Source of the DNA: Nitrospirota bacterium | GTDB lineage: Bacteria; Nitrospirota; JACRHL01 | Reading direction: 5' to 3' | DNA: 64,000 nt | Assembly (NCBI GenBank): GCA_016212085.1 | Contig: JACRHL010000019.1 | Span: forward strand, 1 to 64,000 | Shown here: positions 34,591-42,883 of the stretch, piece by piece | Layout of the letters: every line of letters starts with the position of its first letter | How positions within the stretch are numbered: position 1 is the stretch's first letter | Position numbers and translations under genes: made by a program | The notes under the pieces: model-generated | Database searches by the model: none | The model's input: the letters and a program-made list of their open reading frames with translations, nothing else | Told to the model about the DNA's origin: nothing

Positions 34591-37014
34591 CTAACCGCCC
34601 GGGGCGGGCGCCGGGTCCAGGGCGTGGAACGGCGCCGGCATGCCGATGCCGTAGCCCTGGGCGAAATCCACCCCCAGGTCGTGCAGCACGGCGCGGATGG
34701 CGTCGTTCTCCACCCATTCGGCCACGGTCTTGATGCCCATGGTGTGGCCGATCTGGTTGATGGATTCCACCATCACCCGGCCCACCGGGTCGGTGACGAT
34801 GTCCTTCACCAGGCTGCCGTCGATCTTCAGGTAGTCGACGTGCATCTCCTTCAGGTAGCTGAACGACGACAGGCCGCTGCCGAAGTCGTCCAGGGAGAAG
34901 CGGCAGCCGATGTCCTTGAGGCGGGCGATGAGCGACATGGCCGTTTCCAGGTTGGCGATGGCCGCCGTCTCGGTGATCTCGAAGCAGATCTGGTCCGGGC
35001 GGATGGGGCCCTGGGCGAAATGCTGGCAGATGTGTTCCAGCAGCCACTCCTCGCCCAGGGTCTGGCCCGACAGGTTGATGGAGGCCGACACCAGCCTGCG
35101 CCCGGACTCGGGGCCGTAGTGGCGCGCCAGTTCCAGAAAGGTGTGGTCGATGATCCAGCGGTCCACCAGCGGCATGAGCGAGTAGCGCTCGGCGGCGGGC
35201 AGGAACGCGCCGGGGGGGATGTCGCCGTCGCCCGCGTCGGCGTGGTAGCGCACCAGCACCTCGAAGCGGTCGCCGTCCTCGTTGCCGTGCAGGGGGGCGA
35301 TGGCCTGGAAATAGAGGACGAAACGGTCGTTCTCGATGGCGTCGTGGATGCGCGGCACCCAGCGCATGGCGCCGCTGCGCTGGAGGATCTCCTGATCGTC
35401 CGGCTGATACCGGTGCACCCGACCGCGCCCCTTCTCCTTGGCCAGGTAGCAGGCGGCGTCGGCCTGCTTGAGGACGCCGTTCACCCCATCGTTCTGGTGG
35501 TCGATCTCCACCACCCCGATGGAGCAGCCGATGGTGAAGTGCTGGCCCATGTAGGCGAAGCGGAAGCGCTTGGTCACGTCCACCAGGCGGCGGGCCACCG
35601 TCTCGGCCTGGTCGGCGGGGCAGTTGTAGAGCAGCAGGCCGAACTCGTCGCCGCCCAGGCGCGCCAGGGCGGGCTCCAGGCGGTCGCCGTCCGGCGTGTG
35701 CACCACCTCCGTGCGGCGCAGTTGCTTGGTGTACAGGGTGGTGACCTGCCTGAGCAGGTCGTCGCCCGCCTGGTGGCCGCAGGTGTCGTTGACCACCTTG
35801 AACTCGTCCAGGTCGATGTAGCACAGGGCGTGGGGGGTGGCCTTGGGGCCGATGGTGCCGCACACCTGGTCCAGCTTCTGCTCGAAGGCGGAGCGGTTGA
35901 GCAGGCCGGTCAGGGCGTCGTGGGTGGCCTGGTGGGCGATCTGCTCGTTCAGGCGGCGGGTTTCGGTGATGTCCTCGACGATGCCGATGAAGCCGTCCAC
36001 CTCGCCCTTGTCGCCGCGGATGTTGACGCGGGTGATCTTGAAGTCGCGCTCCCCCTCGCCGGGCACGTCGATGGTGCTGTACACGGTGCGCTGCCGGTCG
36101 CTGGCCAGTCCGCGCCCCAGGGACACGGAGAACTCGCCGCGCACCTGCTCGTCGAACAGGTCACCGATGTAGCGGGCGTCGAGGAGCCGCTCCATGGGCA
36201 CGCCGATCTCGGCGCACAGGGTCTCGTTGACGAACTGGGGGCGCCCGTCCGCGTCCGTGAGCCAGATGCCGAACGGCGCGTGGTCCATGATGGCCTGGAG
36301 GGTGTCGCCATACTCGATGCGCTTGGCGATGCGCTCGCGCTCGATGAGCTCGGCCATGGTGCGCGCCACCCGGCCCAGGAAGAAGTGCACCTCCGGACGC
36401 GGGCTGTGGCCGTTGTCCAGGTAGATGTCGATCACGCCCAGCGTCTCGCCGGTGGTGCCCACGATGGGCATGGCCATGTGGCCGTGCATGCCGCCCTCGC
36501 CGGGGCAGGGATCGTTCAGGGCGCCGCCGCAACTGGTGAAGATGCTGCGGCGGCTCTGGGCGGCGCGCGCCATGGGGCAGTTCTTCTCGGACAGGTCGTG
36601 GCAGCCCCTCACCATGGGCTCGTTCAGGCCGCGCTGCACGGCGAGGGACATGCGGCCGTTCTCGTCCATCAGGAACACCCCGCCCTGGGGGCGCACGCAC
36701 AGCCAGGGGATGGCCATGACCGCGTCCAGGATGCGCCCCAGCACCACGTGCATGCCCCCCGGTTGCAGGGCGAGTTGCAGGATGGCGTTCAGGGCCTCCT
36801 GGGTGTCCGCCTCGCGGCGCCGCTGGCGCATGACCGGGCGCACCACCAGCAGATACACGAACGGGGCCGACAGCAGGGTGAGCGAGCCCACGTCCAGCAT
36901 GCCCTCGATGAACGGGTGGCCCACCAGCGGGAACATGCCGAGAACCAGCATGATGAGCGACTCCACCACGCCGATGATGGCCGCCAGCGTCAGGATGATG
37001 CGTCCGATTGCCAT
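34591..37014 (-). CDS. GAF-PAS-GGDEF-EAL cyclic-di-GMP signalling protein
   Basis: 807 residues. Two membrane helices (about 5-30 and 40-60), a GAF-like region (about 75-225) with several cysteines (PWLCVRP, RGCHDL, EKNCPM, TSCGG, DPCPGEG), a PAS domain (about 240-360), a GGDEF domain with RLGGDEFGLLL, and an EAL domain. The EAL domain keeps its key acidic residues (FEVLVRY in place of EAL, FEITETAA, LDDFGSG, YLKIDGSL), so phosphodiesterase activity is possible. No RxxD inhibitory site precedes GGDEF. It probably changes cyclic-di-GMP in response to a redox or ligand signal at the GAF domain. Confidence 0.9.
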   Translation of the reverse strand: MAIGRIILTLAAIIGVVESLIMLVLGMFPLVGHPFIEGMLDVGSLTLLSAPFVYLLVVRPVMRQRRREADTQEALNAILQLALQPGGMHVVLGRILDAVMAIPWLCVRPQGGVFLMDENGRMSLAVQRGLNEPMVRGCHDLSEKNCPMARAAQSRRSIFTSCGGALNDPCPGEGGMHGHMAMPIVGTTGETLGVIDIYLDNGHSPRPEVHFFLGRVARTMAELIERERIAKRIEYGDTLQAIMDHAPFGIWLTDADGRPQFVNETLCAEIGVPMERLLDARYIGDLFDEQVRGEFSVSLGRGLASDRQRTVYSTIDVPGEGERDFKITRVNIRGDKGEVDGFIGIVEDITETRRLNEQIAHQATHDALTGLLNRSAFEQKLDQVCGTIGPKATPHALCYIDLDEFKVVNDTCGHQAGDDLLRQVTTLYTKQLRRTEVVHTPDGDRLEPALARLGGDEFGLLLYNCPADQAETVARRLVDVTKRFRFAYMGQHFTIGCSIGVVEIDHQNDGVNGVLKQADAACYLAKEKGRGRVHRYQPDDQEILQRSGAMRWVPRIHDAIENDRFVLYFQAIAPLHGNEDGDRFEVLVRYHADAGDGDIPPGAFLPAAERYSLMPLVDRWIIDHTFLELARHYGPESGRRLVSASINLSGQTLGEEWLLEHICQHFAQGPIRPDQICFEITETAAIANLETAMSLIARLKDIGCRFSLDDFGSGLSSFSYLKEMHVDYLKIDGSLVKDIVTDPVGRVMVESINQIGHTMGIKTVAEWVENDAIRAVLHDLGVDFAQGYGIGMPAPFHALDPAPAPGG

Positions 37015-37059
37015 GCCCGTCTCGACCCCTGTTCTCCCCCGGGTTTGCGAAGCGTTCTT

Positions 37060-37079
37060 GATACGTATCGGTACGTATC
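37060..37079. promoter_or_regulatory. Two tandem 10-bp palindromes, likely operator
   Basis: GATACGTATC (perfect palindrome) followed directly by GGTACGTATC, in the divergent spacer between the GGDEF-EAL gene and the CBS-domain gene. The abutted arrangement with a 10-base step is typical of a dimeric regulator site. The regulator is unknown. Confidence 0.5.
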
Positions 37080-37214
37080 CGCGTGCCGTTTATGGCTGGA
37101 CGGTTTTTTTTGACTGGTCGGTTCATCATTCAACCCGCCCCACCCCGCGCCGATAAGAAGCCGGTACCCGACCGGCCGCCTTCGGCCCCGGCCGCATCGC
37201 CAAGGGAGACAACC

Positions 37215-37646
37215 ATGTCGGTCGCGTGGATCATGTCGCGCCACATCATCACGGTGGGGATGGACGACCAGGTCCGCGACGCGCGCGCGCTGCTCGACCA
37301 GGCCCGCGTGCACCACCTGGCGGTGCTGGACGGCGGCGAGCTGGTGGGCATCCTCTCCGACCGGGACCTGCTGAACGCCACCAGCCCCTACTGCGACACC
37401 AAGTACGAGCACAAGCGCGACGGGTTCCTGCTCGACCGCCGCGTGCACCAGATCATGACCCGGCACCCGGTGACGGTGGCGCCGCACACGGCGGTGAACG
37501 AGGCGGCGGCGGTGATGCTGCTGCGCAAGGTGAGCTGCCTGCCGGTGGTGGGCGACGACGGCGCGGTGTGCGGCATCGTCACCTGGCGCGACCTGTTACG
37601 ATACTTCATGGCGAACGCCATCCAGCACGGCGACCACGCCGCCTGA
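37215..37646 (+). CDS. CBS-domain pair protein
   Basis: 143 residues made of two CBS motifs: DARALLDQARVHHLAVLDGG..GILSDRDLL (about 20-60) and IMTRHPVTVAPHTAVNEAAA...LPVVGDDGAVCGIVTWRDLL (about 80-135). CBS pairs bind adenine nucleotides and sense energy state. It has no fused effector domain. The ATG at 37215 is preceded by AAGGGAGAC. Confidence 0.9.
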   Translation: MSVAWIMSRHIITVGMDDQVRDARALLDQARVHHLAVLDGGELVGILSDRDLLNATSPYCDTKYEHKRDGFLLDRRVHQIMTRHPVTVAPHTAVNEAAAVMLLRKVSCLPVVGDDGAVCGIVTWRDLLRYFMANAIQHGDHAA

Positions 37647-37673
37647 CCGTCCCTTGCGCCGGGAGCGCCGGAT

Positions 37674-38993
37674 TTGAAGCACGACGACCCTTTCGACAGC
37701 CTGCTGGGCGCCCCGCCGCCCGCCGATCCGATGGCCGCCCCCGCCTCGGAGGCGGAGGTGCGCTTCGTGCGCCGGCTGCTGTGGGCCTGGCTGGGGTTGA
37801 CCGTCTACGGCACCCTCTATCCGTGGACCGGGCCGGCCATTCCCGACGGCTCCGTGGGGGCGCTGCTCGTCGCCTCGCTGGGGCGCCGCCAGTCCGCCTC
37901 CGACGTGCTGTTCAACCTGCTCGTCTACATCCCCCTGGGGCTGCTGCTCATGCGCGCCCTGGGCAGCCCGCGCCCCGGCGGCGGCCAGCTCGCGGCGGTC
38001 ACGCTGATCGGCGGCGCCCTGTCCCTGTCGCTGGAGTGCGGCCAGGCGTTCGTGCCGCCCCGCGCGCCGTCCATGGTGGACGTGTTCACCAACACCGCCG
38101 GCACCCTGCTGGGCGGCCTGCTGGGCATGACCCGCGCCCTGCCCGGCGAGTGGCGGGCGCGCGCCGCCCGGTGGCGCCAGAGCCACCTGCTCCCCGGCGC
38201 GCTGCCCCTGTTCGGGGCGCTGGTGCTGACCCTGTGGGCGGTGGCCCAGCTCAGCCCGTTCGTGCCCGCCCCCAGTGTCAGCCACATCCGGCACGGGCTT
38301 GCGCCCCTGTGGCACACCCTGGCGGGGGACCAGCCCTTTTCCGTGACGCGCTGGCTGGAGTATGGCGGCGCGGTCCTGGCCCTGGCGGTGGTGGGGCGCC
38401 GGATGCTGCGGCCCGAGGTGCCCGCGTGGCGGCTGTATGCGGTGCTGGGACTGGTGCTGCTGTACAAGGTGCCGGTGGTGGACCGCCAGTTGACCCTGGA
38501 GGCCGCCCTGGGCTGGCTGGCCGGGGTGGCGCTGGCGCACCTGGCGGGCCGGCGCCGCTGGCCGGCCGCCTGCGCCCTGCTGGTGAGCGTGGCCGCCGAC
38601 CGCCTGAGCACCGGCGACGACGCCCTGCTGCGCCCCATGGACTGGGTGCCCTTCCACGGCCAGATGGCCACCCTGTCCGGCATCGCCGACGTGGCCGACG
38701 CGGTCTGGCCCTACGCCGCCCTGGCCTTCCTGGCCGCCGGGGCCGGACGCGCGGCCAGCCGGGGGCGCATCGCCGCCGGGGCGCTGGCGGTGTTCGGCCT
38801 CGCCTTTGCCCTGGAACTGCTGCAACAGGGTATTCCCGGCCGCTACCCGGACATCACCGATCCCATCGTGGCGCTGGCCGCCTGGCTGTTGCCGTGGTGC
38901 CATCCGGCCCTGCGCGCCCCCGCCCCGCCCGACCCCCTGGCGCCGGAGCCGGACGCCCTGCCCGCCGGCCGGCCGCGCCACCCCACGCGCTAA
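37674..38993 (+). CDS. VanZ-family membrane protein
   Basis: 439 residues starting at a TTG preceded by CGGGAGCG. The VanZ-like region (about 35-150) has YGTLYPWTGP, SDVLFNLLVYIPLGLLLMRA and CGQAFVPPRAPSMVDVFTNT. A further set of membrane segments makes about ten in all, and a partial second VanZ-like half occurs near the C-terminus (ELLQQGIPGRYPDITDPIVA). The function is unknown. VanZ itself gives weak teicoplanin resistance, but most homologues are uncharacterised. Confidence 0.82.
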   Translation: MKHDDPFDSLLGAPPPADPMAAPASEAEVRFVRRLLWAWLGLTVYGTLYPWTGPAIPDGSVGALLVASLGRRQSASDVLFNLLVYIPLGLLLMRALGSPRPGGGQLAAVTLIGGALSLSLECGQAFVPPRAPSMVDVFTNTAGTLLGGLLGMTRALPGEWRARAARWRQSHLLPGALPLFGALVLTLWAVAQLSPFVPAPSVSHIRHGLAPLWHTLAGDQPFSVTRWLEYGGAVLALAVVGRRMLRPEVPAWRLYAVLGLVLLYKVPVVDRQLTLEAALGWLAGVALAHLAGRRRWPAACALLVSVAADRLSTGDDALLRPMDWVPFHGQMATLSGIADVADAVWPYAALAFLAAGAGRAASRGRIAAGALAVFGLAFALELLQQGIPGRYPDITDPIVALAAWLLPWCHPALRAPAPPDPLAPEPDALPAGRPRHPTR

Positions 38994-39019
38994 GCGCGGG
39001 CGCTCGGCAAAACTCCCGG

Positions 39020-39048
39020 TTGCTTCCCCCGGCGCCGCTGGCTACCAT
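39020..39048 (+). promoter_or_regulatory. Predicted promoter of the TetR-type gene
   Basis: TTGCTT (39020-39025), a 17-base spacer and TACCAT (39043-39048). It lies directly upstream of the inverted repeat at 39049. Confidence 0.4.
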
Positions 39049-39070
39049 GTGAGTGAGGGCCCTGACTGAC
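39049..39070. promoter_or_regulatory. Inverted repeat, likely TetR operator
   Basis: GTGAGTGAGGG and CCCTGACTGAC form a 22-bp palindrome with 9 of 11 positions matched per arm. It sits at the probable transcription start, 25 bases before the regulator's ATG, which fits autorepression. Confidence 0.5.
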
Positions 39071-39094
39071 ACCCAGCCAGGGCGGGGAGATCAT

Positions 39095-39652
39095 ATGCCC
39101 GTTGCGAACGACAAGCGCGAGCGCCTGGTGCTGGCCGCCAAGGAGTTGATGCACCGGCGCGGCTTCCTGCGCACCACCCTGGGCGACATCGCCCGCCACG
39201 CCGGCGTGCCGCCCGGCAACGTCTATTACTACTTCAAGACCAAGGAAGACGTGGCGCGCGCCGTGATCCACGAGCACGACACCTGGTTCGACCGCCAATT
39301 CACCCGCTGGGAGGCGGAGATGGACCCGCGCGGCCGGCTGCTGGCCTACGCTGGCCACATGGCCGCCCGCTGCGAGGACCTGGCGGAAAACGGCTGCCCC
39401 ATCGGCAGCCTGTGCGCCGAGCTGAACAAGGACGACACCCCCCTGAACGACGCCCTCGACCGGCTGCTCAAGCGCCAGCGCGACTGGGTCGCCACCCAGT
39501 TCCGCGCCCTGCAGGCGCCCAACCCGGACGCCCTGGGGCTGGAACTGATCGCCCGCCTGCAAGGCGCCGTGCTGGTGGCCCACGCCCTGGGCGACCCAGA
39601 CGTGCTGCACCGGCTCACCGCCGGAATAAAGGACTGGGTGCGCGAATTTTAG
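39095..39652 (+). CDS. TetR/AcrR-family transcriptional regulator
   Basis: 185 residues. The N-terminal helix-turn-helix is typical: KRERLVLAAKELMHRRGFLR, TTLGDIARHAGVPPGNVYYY, FKTKEDV. The C-terminal ligand domain has CEDLAENGCPIGSLCAEL, seen in the TetR subgroup related to AcuR-like regulators. The target is probably itself plus an unknown gene. The adjacent VanZ-like and zinc-ribbon genes give no clear hint. The ATG at 39095 follows GGGGAGA. Confidence 0.88.
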   Translation: MPVANDKRERLVLAAKELMHRRGFLRTTLGDIARHAGVPPGNVYYYFKTKEDVARAVIHEHDTWFDRQFTRWEAEMDPRGRLLAYAGHMAARCEDLAENGCPIGSLCAELNKDDTPLNDALDRLLKRQRDWVATQFRALQAPNPDALGLELIARLQGAVLVAHALGDPDVLHRLTAGIKDWVREF

Positions 39653-39696
39653 GGTGTGTGGCCCTTGACAGGATCGGCCACCTGGATAGAAACTTA

Positions 39697-39818
39697 GTCA
39701 GGCAGCTTACTCGCATTCAAAGGCAGCCTCAATCCGGCCCTTCCCGGCGGCTGTCCGGGGGGTGGAGGGGGAAAGGGATCAGACCTTGAAGCCATTTAAG
39801 TCAGGCAACTCACTTACA
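39697..39818 (+). repeat. Pair of 19-bp direct repeats in a non-coding remnant
   Basis: GTCAGGCAGCTTACTCGCA (39697) and GTCAGGCAACTCACTTACA (39800) match at 15 of 19 positions, and all differences are transitions. Between them lies AAGGGATCAGACCTT. The stretch looks like decayed mobile or repeat DNA. No transposase frame is left. Confidence 0.4.
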
Positions 39819-39827
39819 CCGTGCCCG

Positions 39828-39956
39828 GTGCCGGCGCGGAGGGGTGGGAACAGGCGCGAGCAGCGCCGGGCCACGGAGTCCTTCATCCGTCACCAGAACG
39901 TGGTGATGGCGGGCATCGGGGCGGTGGTGTTCGGCATCTGGCTCTCGCTCCACTAG
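39828..39956 (+). CDS. Possible small membrane protein
   Basis: A 42-codon frame (GTG start uncertain, open from 39762) with a basic, Arg-rich N-terminus and a C-terminal membrane helix, VVMAGIGAVVFGIWLSLH. No family is recognised. The hydrophobic end and good third-position GC make translation plausible, but the length is near the limit of what can be supported. Confidence 0.35.
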   Translation: MPARRGGNRREQRRATESFIRHQNVVMAGIGAVVFGIWLSLH

Positions 39957-40015
39957 GAGGAAGCATCGGCATGCGGGCGGACCAGGGCCCGCGCGCCATA
40001 TATAAGGAACAAGGC

Positions 40016-40216
40016 ATGAACTGCGCCAAATGCGGCGGGATCATGACACCCGACTACATGGTTGATTTGCACGACGACTGCGGCGTGTTCAGCATCACGC
40101 CGTGGCGCTGCATGATCTGCGGCGAGGTGACCGATCCGGTCATCGCCGCCAACCGGCTGCGCGCCACCGCCGGGAAGGCATCCATGGCAGAGCCGGAGAC
40201 GGCCCGCGCCGCTTAG
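40016..40216 (+). CDS. Small zinc-ribbon protein
   Basis: 66 residues: MNCAKCGGIMTPDYMVDLHD, then CGVFSITPWRCMICGEVTD. The CAKCGG and CMICG pairs would bind one zinc. The ATG follows AAGGAACAAGG. Such small proteins are frequent in environmental proteobacteria and have no known role. Downstream lies the thioredoxin-like gene. Confidence 0.75.
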   Translation: MNCAKCGGIMTPDYMVDLHDDCGVFSITPWRCMICGEVTDPVIAANRLRATAGKASMAEPETARAA

Positions 40217-40232
40217 GGGCGCCTGTTTTTTT
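40196..40232 (+). terminator. Possible intrinsic terminator after the zinc-ribbon gene
   Basis: GCGCC and GGCGC arms around the stop codon, followed by CTGTTTTTTTT (40223-40233). Short stem but a good T-run. Confidence 0.4.
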
Positions 40233-40309
40233 TAAGTCACCGCTAACCGGACACACACCATCGGCAGGGGAGCGCCGTTGTGTAATTTTTCTTGGATGGG
40301 ACAACGATC

Positions 40310-40654
40310 ATGGCGTGTCAAGGGACGACGGGTGAGGGCATTCAGACCGGCAACGACCACACCTTCGATGAGATGGCGCGTTCCGGGGGCTTGGTGCTGG
40401 CGGAGTTCTGGGGCGCCTGGTGCGCCGATTGCGACACGGTCGGCGCCGCGGTCAACGCCGTCGCCGCGGAATTTTCGGGCCACCTGCGGGTGGTGCGGTT
40501 GCAGGTGGAGCGGAACCCCGAAACCACCCGCCGCCACGGCATCGTGACCCTGCCCACCCTGCTCTTCTTCAAGGACGGCACGGTGGTCGGACGGCACATC
40601 GGCGGCATGGCCCTGCCCGCGCTGCGGGCGCGGATCGCCGAACTGCTGGGCTGA
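40310..40654 (+). CDS. Thioredoxin-like protein with CADC active site
   Basis: 114 residues of thioredoxin fold. The active site reads EFWGAWCADCDTV instead of the usual WCGPC, and the cis-Pro loop is IVTLPTLLFFKDG. Both cysteines are kept, so dithiol chemistry is possible, but the changed central pair should shift redox potential and partner choice. There is no signal peptide, so it should be cytoplasmic. A TTG at 40292 could add six residues. Confidence 0.85.
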   Translation: MACQGTTGEGIQTGNDHTFDEMARSGGLVLAEFWGAWCADCDTVGAAVNAVAAEFSGHLRVVRLQVERNPETTRRHGIVTLPTLLFFKDGTVVGRHIGGMALPALRARIAELLG

Positions 40655-41017
40655 CAGGCACGCCCCAAGCCGCACCCGGAACGGGGTGCCCACGCGGGGC
40701 GGGCCACCCCCGGCATGGCGGCGCGGTCGGAAATGCGCGGGCGGGCCCCCTCATCACCCGCCCGCCGCGGCCGGCCGCGCCGTCCATTACGGGCCAGGAA
40801 CGGCACCCGCGCCCCTTCTTCCCCGGCGCGGGCGCCAGCATATCCGGGTTTCCCTCCCGACAACCCGGAACCACAGGGTGGCGGAGATGAGACACGGCCG
40901 GCGTGCGGACCCCCTCTCCCCCCGCGTCGGCCGCCGTCTCCGCCACCTCCCGCCTTCGCCATCCCGGCGCCAATGGGGTTAAAATGGGGCCCTGCCAACC
41001 TCAAGGCCGGGAGCCCC
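40655..41017. other. Non-coding spacer of about 360 bp
   Basis: GC-rich stretch with no supported gene. The only notable feature is an AT patch, GGGGTTAAAATGGGG, around 40976-40989, 30-40 bases before ybgC, which could serve as its promoter region. Confidence 0.5.
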
Positions 41018-41395
41018 ATGGAGATCCGCGTCTATTACGAGGACACCGATTGCGGCGGCGTGGTGTACTACGCCAACTACCTGCGTTACTTCGAGCGCGC
41101 CCGCACCGAGTTCCTGCGCGGGCGCGGGGTGGACGTGGCCCACTGGATGGAACGGGGCTTCCTGTTCACCGTGGCCGAGGCGCACGCCAAATACCTGGCC
41201 TCGGCGGTGTATGGCGACCTGCTTCGCGTGTCCACCCGCGTCACCGCCGTGGGCAGGGTGCGCTTCGACCTTGCCCACGCGATCACCCGCGCGTCCGACG
41301 GCCGCGTGCTGGTGACCGGCGGCACCACCATGGCCTGCGTCAACAGCGGCCGCCCGGCGCGCGTCCCGGCGCCGATCCTGGCGGCGCTGGCCTAG
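41018..41395 (+). CDS. ybgC: Acyl-CoA thioesterase of the YbgC family
   Basis: 125-residue hotdog-fold thioesterase. The signature YYEDTDCGGVVYYANYLRYF (residues 6-25) holds the catalytic Asp, followed by ERARTEFLR. In many Gram-negatives ybgC heads the tol-pal operon, but no tol gene follows here: the next gene is convergent. The ATG at 41018 matches the family start, and the longer frame from 40715 is rejected. Confidence 0.9.
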   Translation: MEIRVYYEDTDCGGVVYYANYLRYFERARTEFLRGRGVDVAHWMERGFLFTVAEAHAKYLASAVYGDLLRVSTRVTAVGRVRFDLAHAITRASDGRVLVTGGTTMACVNSGRPARVPAPILAALA

Positions 41396-41396
41396 C

Positions 41397-41430
41397 AGGC
41401 TTGCCGAAAAACAGCGCTTTTCGACAGCCT
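41397..41430. terminator. Bidirectional terminator hairpin
   Basis: Arms AGGCT..CGAAAA and TTTTCG..AGCCT with the loop ACAGCGC lie between the convergent ybgC and cyclase genes. The A- and T-rich inner stem works as a terminator in both directions. Confidence 0.6.
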
Positions 41431-41434
41431 TCGG

Positions 41435-42883
41435 CTAGGCGGATGCGCCGTCCGGCGCGTCCTCCGTCCACGGGGTGACCCGGTTGCGCCCCTGCTCCTT
41501 GGAACGGTACATGGCCTGGTCCGCGCGGCGCACCGCCTCCAGGATGGCCGCCGCGCCGGCGGGCATGCCGGCCTCGGCATACACGCCGAAGCTCGATGTC
41601 ACGCCGATCTCGCCGTCCGCGGTTTGCACCGGGTTCGCCTGGATGGCCTGGCGGATGCGTTCCGCCACCGCCGTGGCGCCCGCCGCGTCGCAGGACGGCA
41701 GCACCACCAGGAACTCCTCGCCGCCCCAGCGTACCAGCAGGTCGTAGGGGCGGGCGTTGGCACGGTACAGGGCGGCCACGTGGGCCAGGGTGAGGTCGCC
41801 CACCTCGTGGCCGTGCTCGTCGTTGAAGCGCTTGAAATGGTCGATGTCGGCCATGATGAACGCGGTGGACTTGCCCGCCCGGTTCGACAGGGCGATGAGC
41901 TTGGGGGTTTCCAGCTCCATGTGGCGCCGGTTGTTGAGCCCGGTGAGCGGGTCCGTGCGCGATAGGGTGTCGAGCTGCCTCGTGGCCGCCTCCAGCTCGG
42001 CGGTGCGCGCCGCCACCAGCGCCTCCAGCCCGGTGTGGTACTGGTGCAGCTCGGCGCTGGCGGCGTCCATGGTGCGCGCCAGGTCGCCCACCTCGTCGCG
42101 CCGCGTCAGCAGCCCGGCGGCCAGGCCTCCGCCGCGCCCCATGCCGCCCACGGCAAACACCCCCAGCGCGGCCACCGGACGGGTGACGACGGCGTGGGCG
42201 GCCGCCACCAGGGTGGCCGTCAGCAGCAGCGCCAGGAGCCCGCCAGCCCGGTACAGGCTGGCGCGGTTCTCGGCCATCATCGCCTGCTCGGTGTCCATGG
42301 GCAGGAACAGGCTGATGCCGCCGCGCACGTCCCCCACCTTGTAGCCCTGGTGGCCGTGGCACGGCAGGCACGCCTCGGTCACCATCAACGGCGCCACGTA
42401 GCGATATACCGTGTGGCCCCCCTGCTCCACGATCTCGCCGCCCTCGGTGGCGGTGCCGGCGTCGAAGGCGGTCAGCCAGCGGCGATCGAACGGGTCGGCG
42501 GCGTTTTCCGGGTTGACGGGCTTCAGGCTGACCAGGCGGAACCGCACCAGCCCCGCCCTGCCCGACAGCATCGACAGCTCCTTGGCCATCACCGCCGGCG
42601 GCTTGTAGGAATAGGTGTCCCGCGCCATCTCGCCGGGGGTCACGTGGGACAGGAAGCGGTTTCCCTCGTCGCCGGCCCGCTTTTTCACGTAAACGCCGCC
42701 ATACCCTTCGTTCCACTCGCGGGTGATGACAATCTGCCGGAACAGCTGGTGGGCCTGCTTGTACATCAGGGTGTTCAGGTTGCGCAGCTCGCCCCGGTCG
42801 ATGGTGTACAGCACCGCCCCGGCGGTGATGCCCAGCACCACCACCAGCAATCCACCCAGCTTGATCCCGACGGAAACGCGCAT
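41435..42883 (-). CDS. Diguanylate cyclase with a CxxCH (DUF3365-type) periplasmic sensor
   Basis: 482 residues. A membrane helix (VGIKLGGLLVVVLGITAGAV) precedes a periplasmic domain resembling DUF3365/Tll0287 sensors. It carries one CLPCH motif (EACLPCHGHQGY, about residue 170), the c-type haem attachment sequence. A second helix (about 205-225), a HAMP-like linker and a coiled coil lead to a GGDEF domain: RWGGEEFLVVLP, with the product-inhibition site RPYD five residues before it. It should synthesise cyclic-di-GMP in response to a gas or redox signal at the haem, which is inference. Start at ATG 42883 or 42889, after AGGGGGATGGGG. Confidence 0.88.
   Translation of the reverse strand: MRVSVGIKLGGLLVVVLGITAGAVLYTIDRGELRNLNTLMYKQAHQLFRQIVITREWNEGYGGVYVKKRAGDEGNRFLSHVTPGEMARDTYSYKPPAVMAKELSMLSGRAGLVRFRLVSLKPVNPENAADPFDRRWLTAFDAGTATEGGEIVEQGGHTVYRYVAPLMVTEACLPCHGHQGYKVGDVRGGISLFLPMDTEQAMMAENRASLYRAGGLLALLLTATLVAAAHAVVTRPVAALGVFAVGGMGRGGGLAAGLLTRRDEVGDLARTMDAASAELHQYHTGLEALVAARTAELEAATRQLDTLSRTDPLTGLNNRRHMELETPKLIALSNRAGKSTAFIMADIDHFKRFNDEHGHEVGDLTLAHVAALYRANARPYDLLVRWGGEEFLVVLPSCDAAGATAVAERIRQAIQANPVQTADGEIGVTSSFGVYAEAGMPAGAAAILEAVRRADQAMYRSKEQGRNRVTPWTEDAPDGASA

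Noticed and set aside
33418-37113. 1231-codon open frame on the plus strand
   Set aside because: Antisense shadow of the oxidoreductase and GGDEF-EAL genes, whose catalytic motifs are intact on the minus strand.
40715-41017. N-terminal extension of YbgC
   Set aside because: The extension is Arg/Pro-rich translation of spacer DNA. The family begins at MEIRVYYEDTD.
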